Positions 1 through 8,136 of a stretch of DNA of 38,758 nucleotides are shown here, piece by piece. The position numbers were made by a program, and so were the translations under genes. The notes under the pieces were generated by a model that saw only the letters and a program-made list of their open reading frames with translations, searched no databases and had not been told where the DNA came from. The DNA comes from Puniceicoccaceae bacterium 5H. GTDB taxonomy: Bacteria > Verrucomicrobiota > Verrucomicrobiia > Opitutales > Oceanipulchritudinaceae. How positions within the stretch are numbered: the first letter of the stretch is position 1; each line of letters opens with the position of its first letter. The DNA is taken from NCBI GenBank assembly GCA_009772895.1, contig WOUP01000028.1, positions 1 through 38,758 on the forward strand, in the 5' to 3' direction.

Positions 1-102
1 GTCAGTGATAAAGCGATGCAAATGGCTCACGCCTCACTCAGTTTAGCGATCTACCGCAGAGTACAAGCTTATTTTGCGAGTTTTGAAACCGCTTCTACTT
101 AA
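1..102 (+). CDS. C-terminal end of an unidentified protein (5' truncated by window edge)
   Basis: An open frame runs from the first base to a TAA at 100-102 and has no start inside the window. It would encode the last 33 residues of a protein, ending in ...YFASFETAST. The stretch reads like an amphipathic helix (AHASLSLAIYRRVQAYF). The tail is too short to identify a family. It could also be a chance open frame, because 33 codons without a stop is not improbable. Confidence 0.35.
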   Translation, partial: VSDKAMQMAHASLSLAIYRRVQAYFASFETAST

Positions 103-138
103 CTGCCCGCAGAGCTTGGAACATCGTCGATGAGCGCT

Positions 139-444
139 TCAATCCTGACGTTCATAGATCTTCACGCGCTGACGCTCGATGTTCTCCCGCAGCGCAGGCT
201 TCCGAATGCCCTCATAGGTGAGCAGGTCGACCGGCGCATGCAGCATATCTTCGAGTCCATGCAGGAGGTCGAAGTAATAACGCCCAAACTCTTCTGGAGC
301 CAGCTGCTCAAACTCCGCTACAAAATCGTAATCGCTCCCTTTGCGAGCATCATGCCTCGCACGGGAGCCGAACAAATCCAGCCGTCGCACATGCTGCTCT
401 TCGCAGAGTCGCTTCGTATGCTTCTTGAGCTCCTCCAACCGCAT
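139..444 (-). CDS. MNT-type minimal nucleotidyltransferase (MntA/HEPN-system antitoxin-like)
   Basis: The 101-residue product carries the nucleotidyltransferase signature GSRARHDARKGSDYDF at about residues 25-40, that is GS-x-A followed by the S-D-x-D metal-binding pair, with a further Asp in PVDLLT. Minimal nucleotidyltransferases of this size usually pair with a HEPN RNase and AMPylate it to neutralise it. I chose the start at 444 (MRLEELKK...) because it opens with the helix expected just before the GS motif; an upstream in-frame ATG at 486 adds 14 unlikely residues. No full HEPN gene follows. Only an 18-codon frame (99-155, minus) starts inside the end of this gene, so the partner is missing, decayed or encoded elsewhere. 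Family assignment is firm; the toxin-antitoxin role is inference. Confidence 0.8.
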   Translation of the reverse strand: MRLEELKKHTKRLCEEQHVRRLDLFGSRARHDARKGSDYDFVAEFEQLAPEEFGRYYFDLLHGLEDMLHAPVDLLTYEGIRKPALRENIERQRVKIYERQD

Positions 445-665
445 TGCGCTTTCACCATACACTGCCGCCGCTTGCTCGCAAGCCATTTGGCGCGCCTCCC
501 AGGCTGGCAGGATTGAAAGGATTCTGTTTTCACATCGGCTAAAGACTCCGAGCGGCCTACCCGCACCAGAAGCCCTTCAGTAAAAAAAGAAATCCCTGCA
601 ATCCACATCATCGGTGGATGATCTCCTCCCCGAACGAACCGTCCCTATCTGCGGATCGTCCTCTT

Positions 666-1334
666 TCAGTCCTCCAACGGCACATGCAGCACCGTTTCGC
701 CGTCGTCAGCCATGAACTCGGCAGAACGCAGGAACTGTTCGATCATCGCCATGTCCTCGTAGTCCTCTGGATATACCGCGACGATCCGGCGTAACAAATC
801 AGTGCGCACCAGATAGATATCCATGATGCGGTACACACCGCCGTCGGGCCCGATGCGGACGCGGCCGTGCATGAACGTGCCATCGTCTTCCAGTTCCTGC
901 AATTCTCCAAAACCGCTCAGAACCGACCGCACCTGGTGCTCGAGGGCCATACGGGGCAAATGCAGATTCGGACGGCTCTCGATCAGACGCAGGTTCACGT
1001 AGTCGTTGTCCAGACTCAGGACGAAGCCCGTGTTGACCAATGCGCCGGTCCTGAAAGACGTCCGCTCGGGATGGCCTGGAAAGGTCGCCGTGAGCTTGCC
1101 GTCCGACAGGCTGGCCCGAGCGCCCCGGGGTGTTAGCTCCACCCTGGCTTCCTCGCCGGCCTGCAACGCCACAAACCCACCGCCGAAAGCCGCTACGAAG
1201 ACGATGGCGACTCCGAGGTAACGCATGATCCTCACCCACCTCTGCTTTGCATCGGCGGCCTGCTTCCGCTTGCGAAAGCTGAGGCCGACCAGGACCAGAC
1301 CCAAAACGAGAACAATGATGATGCGGACCACCAA
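666..1334 (-). CDS. Hypothetical protein with two N-terminal membrane segments
   Basis: The 222-residue product has two hydrophobic helices, roughly residues 3-19 and 38-58, separated by a short basic linker (RKRKQAADAKQR). An extracytoplasmic-looking domain of about 160 residues follows, rich in acidic residues. I recognise no family. The initiating codon is TTG at 1334 or the adjacent GTG at 1331; there is no in-frame ATG before the first membrane segment. The gene starts 14 bases after the coaB stop on the same strand, so the two are probably co-transcribed. A functional link to coenzyme A synthesis is not evident from the sequence. Confidence 0.7.
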   Translation of the reverse strand: MVVRIIIVLVLGLVLVGLSFRKRKQAADAKQRWVRIMRYLGVAIVFVAAFGGGFVALQAGEEARVELTPRGARASLSDGKLTATFPGHPERTSFRTGALVNTGFVLSLDNDYVNLRLIESRPNLHLPRMALEHQVRSVLSGFGELQELEDDGTFMHGRVRIGPDGGVYRIMDIYLVRTDLLRRIVAVYPEDYEDMAMIEQFLRSAEFMADDGETVLHVPLED

Positions 1335-1348
1335 CGCAGCTTTCTACT

Positions 1349-2020
1349 TCATTCGCCCGAATCGGCTTTGGTTCCGCGACCTTCGCCTATGAGGCGCACC
1401 AGTTCGCGGGCAATTTCGACCTTGCTGGCAGGGCCGAGTTGTCGGGCTGGCTGGTTGGGGGCGAAGAGGAAGACCGTATTCTGGTCGCTCTGAAAGCCCG
1501 TGCCGGCGCGGCCAATGTAGTTGCCCACGATCAAGTCGCATTTCTTCTTTAACAGCTTGCCGCGAGCGTAAGTTTCGAGGTCGTTCGTCTCCGCGGCAAA
1601 GCCCACGATGTATTGGCCGGGGCGCTTGCGCTGGGCGAGGGTCTTGAGCACGTCCATCACGGGCTCCATGCGCACGCTCATGTCGAGCTGGTCTTTCTTC
1701 ACCTTCTGCGGCGCCTTCTCCGCCGGGCGGTAGTCCATGATCGCCGCCGTCATGACCAGCACGTCGCACGTCGCGAACAACGGGGCCAGTGCGTCGTACA
1801 TTTCCTGGCCGGTCTCTACCCGCGTGACGTTCACCCCTGGCGGATCGGCCAGCGCGACCGGCCCGCTGACAAGATCGACCTGCCAACCGGCCTGGCGTGC
1901 GGCTTCGGCAATGGCGTAGCCCATCTTGCCGCTGGAGGGGTTGCTCAGGAAGCGCACCGGGTCAAAGTATTCGCGCGTCGGGCCCGCGGAGACGAGGCAG
2001 CGGATCGGGCTTGCGTTCAT
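1349..2020 (-). CDS. coaB: Phosphopantothenate-cysteine ligase, stand-alone CoaB
   Basis: CoaB joins 4'-phosphopantothenate to cysteine, the second committed step of coenzyme A synthesis, in the cytoplasm. The 223-residue product matches the CoaB domain throughout: SAGPTREYFDPVRFLSNPSSGKMG near the N-terminus (nucleotide binding), MTAAIMDYRP, the lysine-rich KVKK strip, VGFAAET and FQSDQNTVFLF near the end. Most bacteria carry CoaC (the decarboxylase) fused in front; here the protein begins directly at the CoaB Rossmann domain. CoaC must therefore be encoded elsewhere, and no partner is in the window. Start chosen at the ATG giving MNASPIRCLVSAGPTRE; an ATG at 2038 adds six residues. It is divergent from the gene at 2049, with only 28 bases between the start codons. 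Confidence 0.92.
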   Translation of the reverse strand: MNASPIRCLVSAGPTREYFDPVRFLSNPSSGKMGYAIAEAARQAGWQVDLVSGPVALADPPGVNVTRVETGQEMYDALAPLFATCDVLVMTAAIMDYRPAEKAPQKVKKDQLDMSVRMEPVMDVLKTLAQRKRPGQYIVGFAAETNDLETYARGKLLKKKCDLIVGNYIGRAGTGFQSDQNTVFLFAPNQPARQLGPASKVEIARELVRLIGEGRGTKADSGE

Positions 2021-2045
2021 GCCGGGTAAATTAACCATACCCGGC
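2021..2045. promoter_or_regulatory. Perfect inverted repeat filling the coaB / VC0807 divergent junction
   Basis: The arms GCCGGGTA (2021-2028) and TACCCGGC (2038-2045) are perfectly complementary around a 9-base AT-rich spacer. The repeat occupies almost the entire 28-base gap between the coaB start (2018-2020, minus) and the ATG at 2049 (plus). It could be a shared operator, or a hairpin at the 5' end of both transcripts. No separate -35/-10 elements fit in the gap, so promoters must overlap coding sequence or the plus-strand gene must start further in (ATG at 2094). Confidence 0.45.
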
Positions 2046-2048
2046 AGC

Positions 2049-2786
2049 ATGGGAAGCGAAAACAAGGCCCCGCAGCAACAGGAAGATCCCTGGATGAACC
2101 TGTTGCTCAACATTGCACTGCCCGTCGTGATCCTCGGCCAGGGCGACCGCGTAACGGACAATGCCGTCGTCGTCCTGCTGGTGGCCCTCGCCTTCCCGGT
2201 CGGCTATTTCGTCTACGACCTCGTCAAGCGCCGGAAGTACAACTTCATCTCCATCCTCGGCTTCATCAGCGTGCTGCTGACCGGCGGCATCGGCCTACTG
2301 CAGCTCTCGCGCGACTGGTTTATCGTCAAGGAGGCCGCCATCCCCGCCATCATCGGGCTTGCCGTGGTGGTGAGCCTGTGGACCCCCTTCCCGCTGATCC
2401 GCAAGATCCTCTACACCCCGCAGCTCTTCGACGTGGAGAGCATCACGGGCCACCTCGAGCAGCGCGGTCACGTAAAGGCCTTCGACCGCCTGCTGCGCCG
2501 CACCACGTTGCTGCTGGGCGGCAGCTTCTTTCTCAGCGCGGTTCTGAATTTCCTCACCGCCAGCTACTTCGTAAAGACCGAGCCGAGTGTGGACCTCGCC
2601 CAGTACAACGCTGAAGTAGGAGCCATGACCGGCTGGAGCTACCTTATCATCGCCCTGCCGAGCATGCTCATCACCTTCGGCATCCTCTTTTACCTGGTGC
2701 GCCAACTGGAGCGCCTGACCGGCCTGAGCTTCGAGGAAATGCTCTCCCCCGAGATGCGCGCCAAGCAGGAAGAAACGCAGCGATAG
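2049..2786 (+). CDS. VC0807-family integral membrane protein
   Basis: The 245-residue product has about six hydrophobic segments and the pattern I associate with the VC0807 family: LLLNIALPVVIL, then FPVGYFVYDLVKRRKYNFISILGFISVLLTGGIGLLQL and KEAAIPAIIGLAVV. Members are inner-membrane proteins without an established function, and resemble intracellular-septation (YciB-like) proteins in the YDLVKRRK...SVLLTG region. The start is uncertain. ATG 2049 leaves no recognisable ribosome binding site, whereas ATG 2094 (MNLLLNIALP) is preceded by AGGAAG at 2080-2085 with an 8-base spacer, and it begins exactly at the conserved region. The tail is acidic and soluble. Family call by pattern memory. Confidence 0.75.
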   Translation: MGSENKAPQQQEDPWMNLLLNIALPVVILGQGDRVTDNAVVVLLVALAFPVGYFVYDLVKRRKYNFISILGFISVLLTGGIGLLQLSRDWFIVKEAAIPAIIGLAVVVSLWTPFPLIRKILYTPQLFDVESITGHLEQRGHVKAFDRLLRRTTLLLGGSFFLSAVLNFLTASYFVKTEPSVDLAQYNAEVGAMTGWSYLIIALPSMLITFGILFYLVRQLERLTGLSFEEMLSPEMRAKQEETQR

Positions 2787-2868
2787 GCGTTTCCAAGGCC
2801 GCCTCAACCGCCGTTGATGAAAAATCGGCTGGCGTCAGCCCGTATGGCGGCCCATGCTCGTTTGCCTC

Positions 2869-4584
2869 ATGAGCGAGAATCAGCTGCCCCGTCCCCATTC
2901 ATCCCCGGTGGTCGACGGCGTGGACCGCACTGCGGCCCGCGCCATGTTGCGCGCTACCGGCTTTGGGGACGATGACTTCCAGAAGCCCCAGATCGGCATT
3001 GCCAGCACCTGGAGCGATCTGACCCCCTGTAACATGCACATCAACGAGTTGGCCGAACATGCCGCTCGCGGGGTGGACAGCAACGGCGGCAAGGCCGTAA
3101 CCTTCGGCACCATTACCGTCTCCGACGGCATCTCGATGGGCACGAAGGGCATGCGCTACAGCCTTGTCTCCCGCGAGGTAATCGCCGACTCGATCGAGAC
3201 TGTGGTGGCCGGCGAAGGCTTCGACGGCGTGGTCGCGATCGGTGGTTGCGACAAGAACATGCCCGGCTGCATGATGGCGATCGCCCGTCTCAACCGCCCG
3301 GCCGTCTTCGTCTACGGCGGCACCATCCTGCCCGGCTTCATGCCGGCGGACACCAAGGAAGAAAAGCCGCTTGACCTCGTCTCGGTCTTCGAGGCGGTGG
3401 GCAAGCACGCCAAGGGCGAGCTCGACGACGCGGGGCTGAAAGAAATGGAAAAAGTCTGCATCCCCGGTGCCGGCTCCTGCGGCGGCATGTATACCGCCAA
3501 CAGTATGGCCAGCTGCATCGAAGTGCTCGGCCTCAGCCTGCCCGGCAGCAGCGCCCAGCTCGCGATCTCCAAGGACAAGCGCATCGACTGCGAACGCGCC
3601 GGCGCCGCCGTGCTCAAGCAGCTCGAAAAGGGGATCAAGCCCCGCGACATCCTCACGCGCAAGGCCTTCGAGAACGCCATCATGACGGGCATTGCGCTCG
3701 GCGGCTCGACCAACATCATCCTGCACTTGCTGGCCATCGCCCACAGTGCCGATGTGGAACTGACAATCGACGACTTCGAGCGCCTGGGCGAAAAAATCCC
3801 CCTGCTGAGCGATATGAAGCCGTACGGTCGTTACAACATGAGCCACCTCATCCGCATCGGCGGCATCCGCCCGCTGATGAAGGAACTGCTCGACCGCGGC
3901 CTGCTGCATGGCGACTGCCTCACCTGCACCGGCGAGACCCTCGCCGAAAGCCTGAAGGACGTCCAGCCCTACCCCAGCTACCCGGACAAGCAGGACATCG
4001 TCCGCCCCTGGGATCAGCCGATCAAGCAAACCAGCCACCTGCGCGTGCTGCGCGGCAACCTCGCCCCCACCGGCGGCGTCGGCAAGATCACGGGCAAGGA
4101 AGGCGAATACTTCAAGGGCACGGCCAAAGTCTACGAAGGCGAAGAAGACGCGCTGAAGGGCATCCTGCGCGGGGACGTCGTCTCCGGTGACGTGGTGGTG
4201 ATCCGCAACGAAGGCCCGGTCGGCGGCCCCGGCATGCGCGAAATGCTTTCCCCCACCTCCGCCGTGGCCGGCCGCGGCCTGATCAAGGAAGTGGCGCTGA
4301 TCACCGACGGCCGCTTCTCCGGCGGTTCGCACGGCTTCGACGTCGGCCACATCACGCCCGAAGCCGCCCTCGGCGGCCCCATCGGCGTCGTGCAAAACGG
4401 CGACATCATCGAGATCGACGCGACGAAGAACAGCATCAACGTCCTCATCTCCGACGACGAGTTGCAGGCACGCCTCGCCCAGTACCAGCCCAAGGGCCCC
4501 GGCGAAAAGCGCGGCGTGCTCGGCAAGTATGCCAAGCTCGTCGTCTCCGCCAGCGAAGGCGCGGTGACGGACAAGAACCTGTAG
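2869..4584 (+). CDS. ilvD: Dihydroxy-acid dehydratase
   Basis: IlvD dehydrates 2,3-dihydroxy acids to 2-keto acids in valine, leucine and isoleucine synthesis, in the cytoplasm, using an Fe-S cluster. Hallmarks are all present: the three cluster cysteines in [16 protein letters not shown] and [29 protein letters not shown], and the C-terminal [13 protein letters not shown] and [14 protein letters not shown]. At 571 residues it is full length. The start is taken at MSENQLPRP (2869); an ATG at 2854 adds MLVCL. Neither has a clear Shine-Dalgarno sequence. The gene is followed closely by a strong hairpin terminator, so it probably forms its own transcription unit or ends the one begun at 2049. 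No leader peptide rich in branched-chain residues is seen upstream. Confidence 0.96.
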   Translation: MSENQLPRPHSSPVVDGVDRTAARAMLRATGFGDDDFQKPQIGIASTWSDLTPCNMHINELAEHAARGVDSNGGKAVTFGTITVSDGISMGTKGMRYSLVSREVIADSIETVVAGEGFDGVVAIGGCDKNMPGCMMAIARLNRPAVFVYGGTILPGFMPADTKEEKPLDLVSVFEAVGKHAKGELDDAGLKEMEKVCIPGAGSCGGMYTANSMASCIEVLGLSLPGSSAQLAISKDKRIDCERAGAAVLKQLEKGIKPRDILTRKAFENAIMTGIALGGSTNIILHLLAIAHSADVELTIDDFERLGEKIPLLSDMKPYGRYNMSHLIRIGGIRPLMKELLDRGLLHGDCLTCTGETLAESLKDVQPYPSYPDKQDIVRPWDQPIKQTSHLRVLRGNLAPTGGVGKITGKEGEYFKGTAKVYEGEEDALKGILRGDVVSGDVVVIRNEGPVGGPGMREMLSPTSAVAGRGLIKEVALITDGRFSGGSHGFDVGHITPEAALGGPIGVVQNGDIIEIDATKNSINVLISDDELQARLAQYQPKGPGEKRGVLGKYAKLVVSASEGAVTDKNL

Positions 4585-4607
4585 CCGCCGCGACAACCAG
4601 GATTTTC

Positions 4608-4642
4608 AAGGGTAGTTCCACTTCAGGAACTACCCTTTTTTT
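4608..4642 (+). terminator. Rho-independent terminator of ilvD
   Basis: A perfect 12-bp stem, AAGGGTAGTTCC (4608-4619) with GGAACTACCCTT (4626-4637), closes a 6-base loop and is followed by further Ts to 4642. It lies 24 bases after the ilvD stop and separates ilvD from the SpoIIAA-like gene. Confidence 0.92.
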
Positions 4643-4664
4643 GCATTTTAAGCTACATTGGCGC

Positions 4665-5057
4665 ATGCCCTTCTCCATCAACTGGTATCCCAAGGGCACC
4701 GTGCTCGAATTCAAGGGTGCTTTGGACCTCGAACAGATCCGCCTGCTCGATCTGGAGCTGTACAGTGATTCCCGTTACGACGACCAGATCTTCAGCATCT
4801 GGGACATGCTCGAGGTCACGGCACTGCGCGTGCCGATGGACAAGGCCAAGCTGCTCGCTGCGCACGACAAAGCGGGCAACCTCCACGCCCCGCGCATCCA
4901 GATCGCCTTCATCGCCGATCAGCCCTACCTGGTCAGCTTCATCAGAGAGTATATCGCGTATTGCCGCAAAATGGCCTTCAGCTGGCGCTTCCACATTGTC
5001 ACGGAATACGAACAGGCGCTCGAGTGGCTCGGCATCGAGTCGCCGGAAGCGGCGTAG
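4665..5057 (+). CDS. SpoIIAA-like (STAS/SEC14-type) small protein, copy 1
   Basis: The 130-residue soluble protein resembles the SpoIIAA-like family of small STAS-fold proteins. It has MPFSINWYPKGTVLEFKG at the start, a RYDDQIFSIWDM strand-turn in the middle, and a C-terminal A-x-x-WLG helix end. No catalytic residues are evident, and the family function is generally unknown. The start at MPFS is preferred because the next gene's product aligns from exactly the same residue; an ATG at 4641 lies on the terminator's T-run. Its immediate neighbour (5163-5582) is a clear paralog, sharing MPFSI-W, MD-AK-LAA-D, HAPR, YI---R-M and WLG. No conserved phosphorylatable Ser is obvious. Confidence 0.7.
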   Translation: MPFSINWYPKGTVLEFKGALDLEQIRLLDLELYSDSRYDDQIFSIWDMLEVTALRVPMDKAKLLAAHDKAGNLHAPRIQIAFIADQPYLVSFIREYIAYCRKMAFSWRFHIVTEYEQALEWLGIESPEAA

Positions 5058-5162
5058 ACCCAAGGCCGTTCAAGCCATCTTTAAGGGTTAAATGCAGATT
5101 TAATCGCGTAAATTGAGCCGTAAGTATTGCGGCCAAGGCCAAGTTACAGTGTATACATGCGC

Positions 5163-5582
5163 ATGCCCTTCTCCATCGCATGGCAGGCCCGGGGCACCTT
5201 CATTCGCTTCTGGGGCTGCGTCGATCTTGATACCGTCACCAATTCTAACGATGCACTATGGCTCGACCCTCGTTTCGACGACCACACCTACTGCATCTAT
5301 GACCTGCGAGACGTGGAGAAATGGGACGTTGCGATGGATCAGGCCAAGGTCCTGGCGGCACTCGATCTGGCCGCATCGCAACACGCGCCGCGCCTCCGCC
5401 TCGTTTTTCTGGCGCACGAGGCCTATTCCATCCAGTTCGTCGAGGCGTATATTCAGCACTCTCGCCGAATGCGCTCCCCCTGGGACTTCGTGATCCTGAA
5501 GAACGAAGACGAGGCGGTGGCCTGGCTGGGGCTCGACGACCAGACGCAATCGAACGAAGGCTCAACCTTTTCTGAGGAGTAA
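5163..5582 (+). CDS. SpoIIAA-like (STAS/SEC14-type) small protein, copy 2
   Basis: The 139-residue paralog of the preceding gene has the same layout: MPFSIAWQARGTFIRFWG, a RFDDHTYCIYDLRDVEKWDV strand pair, MDQAKVLAALDLA, QHAPRLRLVF, and a WLGLDD end. The start is ambiguous between ATG 5157 (MRMPFS) and ATG 5163 (MPFS); I use the latter to match copy 1. The end of the gene contains GAGGAG (5574-5579), which serves as the ribosome binding site of truC four bases downstream, so the two genes are probably co-transcribed and translationally coupled. Function unknown; tandem duplication is visible. Confidence 0.7.
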   Translation: MPFSIAWQARGTFIRFWGCVDLDTVTNSNDALWLDPRFDDHTYCIYDLRDVEKWDVAMDQAKVLAALDLAASQHAPRLRLVFLAHEAYSIQFVEAYIQHSRRMRSPWDFVILKNEDEAVAWLGLDDQTQSNEGSTFSEE

Positions 5583-5586
5583 AGCC

Positions 5587-6285
5587 GTGGACACGCTGCA
5601 GCTGCTCTACCGCGACGCCCATGTCGCGGCTTTCAACAAACCGGCCGGGCTGATGGTGCATCGCTCTCAATTGGACACCCGCGAGACCCGCTTTGCCCTG
5701 CAGGAGGCGCGGGACTTCCTCGGACAGCACGTCTACCCAGTCCATCGGCTCGACCGTGCGACGTCGGGCGTGCTGATTTTCGCGCTCGATCCGGACAGCG
5801 CCCGCACGCTCACCACTGCCTTTGCCGAACGCCTCACCGCCAAACGCTACCTTGCCATCGCCCGTGGTTGGTTGCTGGAGCCGCAGACGCTCGACTACCC
5901 GCTGACGAAGGACAATACGGGTGAACCGCAGCCTGCGGTGACGGAGTTCCAGCCACTCGAACAGACGGAGATCCCGCACGCGGTCGGGCGCTACGAGACG
6001 GCTCGCTATACCCTCGTCGAGGCGCGGCCCCAAACCGGACGCTATCACCAGCTGCGCCGCCACCTGGGGCACCTGCGCCACCCGATTATCGGCGACACCA
6101 CTCACGGCGACAGCGCACACAATCGCTTTTTCCGCGAGCTGCTGGGCCACCAACGCCTGTGGCTGCACGCCGCCGCCCTGACCGTCCCTCACCCGGCCTC
6201 CGGTGAGCCGCTGGAGTTGACCGCACCACGCCCCGCCGCATGGTCCGCGGCGGCTCACGCACTCGGGTTTGCCCGCCTGAGCTGA
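5587..6285 (+). CDS. truC: tRNA pseudouridine(65) synthase TruC
   Basis: TruC isomerises U65 in tRNA-Ile and tRNA-Asp to pseudouridine. The 232-residue product follows E. coli TruC closely: NKPAGLMVHRSQLD near the N-terminus, the RluA-family catalytic motif HRLDRATSGV with nucleophilic Asp at about residue 58, KRYLAIARGWL, and the diagnostic TGRYHQLRRHLGHLRHPIIGDTTHGD. The length fits a family member without an S4 domain. The start is GTG at 5587, supported by GAGGAG 7 bases upstream within the end of the preceding gene and by conservation starting at LLYRD. Cytoplasmic. No terminator of note follows. Confidence 0.93.
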   Translation: MDTLQLLYRDAHVAAFNKPAGLMVHRSQLDTRETRFALQEARDFLGQHVYPVHRLDRATSGVLIFALDPDSARTLTTAFAERLTAKRYLAIARGWLLEPQTLDYPLTKDNTGEPQPAVTEFQPLEQTEIPHAVGRYETARYTLVEARPQTGRYHQLRRHLGHLRHPIIGDTTHGDSAHNRFFRELLGHQRLWLHAAALTVPHPASGEPLELTAPRPAAWSAAAHALGFARLS

Positions 6286-6404
6286 GACAAACGGGCGGGC
6301 ACAGCTCCCTAACCCCAGGTTAACGGATATTTAACGAAACTATGTCGTAGACGTCACCCAGCCTACTGGCCCTTGCCGCAAATCTGCCGTTTCCTCAGCA
6401 CCTC

Positions 6405-8012
6405 ATGAAGAAAACGGCTCTCTCTCTACTGTCTTGTCTGGCGGCGCTGCCTGCCTTCGGCGCCTACAGCCTCAATCTGGTCAACCAGGTCAACGTGGGC
6501 TCCGGCGGTGCCGAAATCCTGTCCTATCAAAAGAACACCGGCACCATCGCGTCCACCGCCAGCGGCGGTATCCAGCTCTACTCCTTCTCCGGCGGCGCCG
6601 TCAGCACGGGCGCTTTCGCCGATTTCTCCTCCTCGTTTGGCACCACCAGCGGACTGGACAACATCTCCAGCACCGCGCTCGACCCGCTGAACCGTGGGTT
6701 CGGTCTCGCCGCGCTCATCCCCAACAGCAATGGCGGCGAACTCGGACAGCTCGGCTTTTACGACTACAGCACCGGCGCGGTGCTCGGCTCGGTCAACGTC
6801 GGCTACCACCCCGACAGCGTCATCTTCTCCGGTGACGGTCGCTACGCCTTTGTGGCCAACGAGGGTGAAAATGGAGCCGACGGCGGCGAAGTGCCCGGCT
6901 CCGTCAGCGTGATCGACCTGCTCAACGTCTCCAGCACGGCCGACATCGGCAACGCGGTCGTCAACACCTACGACTTTCAGGGCCAGGACCTCTCCGGTCT
7001 GCGCGACTACGCCAGCCCGAACGCCCCGACCTACATGAACATCGAACCGGAGTACCTGAGCTATTCCAACGGCAAGCTCTATGTCTCTCTGCAGGAAAAC
7101 AACGGCATCGCCGAGTTCGACACCGCTACCAGCAGCTGGTCCAACATCTGGAGCCTCGGCACCCGCGATCTGGTCGTCGACGCCTCCGACCTGGATGGGG
7201 TGAACGTCGACGATGCGGTCAAGGGTCTGCCCATGCCCGACACCATCGCCAGCTTTGAAAAGGACGGCACCACCTACATTGTGACCGCCAACGAGGGAGA
7301 TGCCGCCAGCGACGATGAAGAGCGCGTGAAGGACCTGGGCACCGACGGCCTGCCGGCGGTCGACCCCGCGACCATCGCCGCCCTCAACCTCATCTACGGC
7401 GACTTCACCGACAATGAGGCGTTGGGACGCCTGCAGGTCTCCATCATGGATGGCGATACCGACGGTGACGGCGATATCGACGAGCTGACGATGTTTGGCA
7501 CCCGCGGCTTTTCCATCCTCGACGACGAAGGCAATCTCGTGGTCGACAGCGGTTCGCTCGAAAACCTGCTGCTGGCAATGGAGCCCGACGTCAATTACCA
7601 CAACGCAGAAGGCGAAGGCGGCATCCCCGACAGCTTCGACGGTCGCTCGGACAACAAGGGCCCGGAACCGGAAGGCCTCGACGTCATCCAGCTGGAGGAC
7701 GGCACCGTGTTGCTCGCCCTGGGCATGGAGCGCCAGAACGGCATCCTGCTCTTCGACATCACCGACCCGTCCAACCCGCTAGCGCTCGACTACATCAACA
7801 GCTACGAAGACGGCATGATCGCGCCGGAATCCCTGAAGTTCATCGAGGACGACGAAGGCAGGCTCTTCCTGCTCACCGGCTACGAAGTCTCCGGCAACTA
7901 CGGCATCTACAGCCTGGACCTGACCGCCGTGCCCGAGCCGGCGGCCTATGCAGCCTTCGCCGGCGTGCTCGGCCTCGGCCTCGTGCTGTGGCGTCGCCGC
8001 CGCACCGCCTAG
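6405..8012 (+). CDS. Choice-of-anchor I family PEP-CTERM protein (esterase/phosphatase-like beta-propeller)
   Basis: The 535-residue secreted protein begins with a signal peptide (MKKTALSLLSCLAALPAFGA). The body has the repeated beta-propeller look of choice-of-anchor I proteins: HPDSVIFSGDGRYAFVANEGE, DTIASFEKDGTTYIVTANEGDA followed by acidic DDEERVKDL, NKGPEPEGLDVIQ and AYESLKF-like segments. Acidic DGDTDGDGDIDE at about 350-361 is a likely calcium site. The C-terminus is a PEP-CTERM sorting signal: VPEPAAY, a hydrophobic helix, then WRRRR. Such signals are cleaved by an exosortase, which is not in this window. The enzymatic role is unproven; related proteins are often annotated as alkaline phosphatase-like. 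Upstream bases 6286-6404 form its own promoter region, but I see no convincing -35/-10 pair. Confidence 0.88.
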   Translation: MKKTALSLLSCLAALPAFGAYSLNLVNQVNVGSGGAEILSYQKNTGTIASTASGGIQLYSFSGGAVSTGAFADFSSSFGTTSGLDNISSTALDPLNRGFGLAALIPNSNGGELGQLGFYDYSTGAVLGSVNVGYHPDSVIFSGDGRYAFVANEGENGADGGEVPGSVSVIDLLNVSSTADIGNAVVNTYDFQGQDLSGLRDYASPNAPTYMNIEPEYLSYSNGKLYVSLQENNGIAEFDTATSSWSNIWSLGTRDLVVDASDLDGVNVDDAVKGLPMPDTIASFEKDGTTYIVTANEGDAASDDEERVKDLGTDGLPAVDPATIAALNLIYGDFTDNEALGRLQVSIMDGDTDGDGDIDELTMFGTRGFSILDDEGNLVVDSGSLENLLLAMEPDVNYHNAEGEGGIPDSFDGRSDNKGPEPEGLDVIQLEDGTVLLALGMERQNGILLFDITDPSNPLALDYINSYEDGMIAPESLKFIEDDEGRLFLLTGYEVSGNYGIYSLDLTAVPEPAAYAAFAGVLGLGLVLWRRRRTA

Positions 8013-8040
8013 ACGGCATCCCTTGCCTCTGACCCGTTGG

Positions 8041-8074
8041 GCCGGTTCTTCCGCAGGGGCCGGCTCATCTTTTC
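8041..8074 (+). terminator. Possible weak terminator
   Basis: GCCGG (8041-8045) can pair with CCGGC (8060-8064) around a 14-base loop, followed by TCATCTTTTC. The stem is short and the T-run interrupted, so this is only a candidate end for the preceding PEP-CTERM gene. Confidence 0.35.
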
Positions 8075-8136
8075 ACTACGTTAGCACGCCTCATACTTGA
8101 CTGCCCACCCGGGCTGGACATGAATAATAGCCGCTT

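Noticed and set aside
601-620. ATCCAC/GTGGAT hairpin near a run of As as a minus-strand terminator
   Set aside because: The T-run is about 15 bases beyond a 6-bp stem, too far for a standard intrinsic terminator.
2899-4596. 565-codon frame antisense to ilvD
   Set aside because: IlvD on the plus strand has every family motif; the antisense translation is a low-complexity Ala/Asp/His/Val string.
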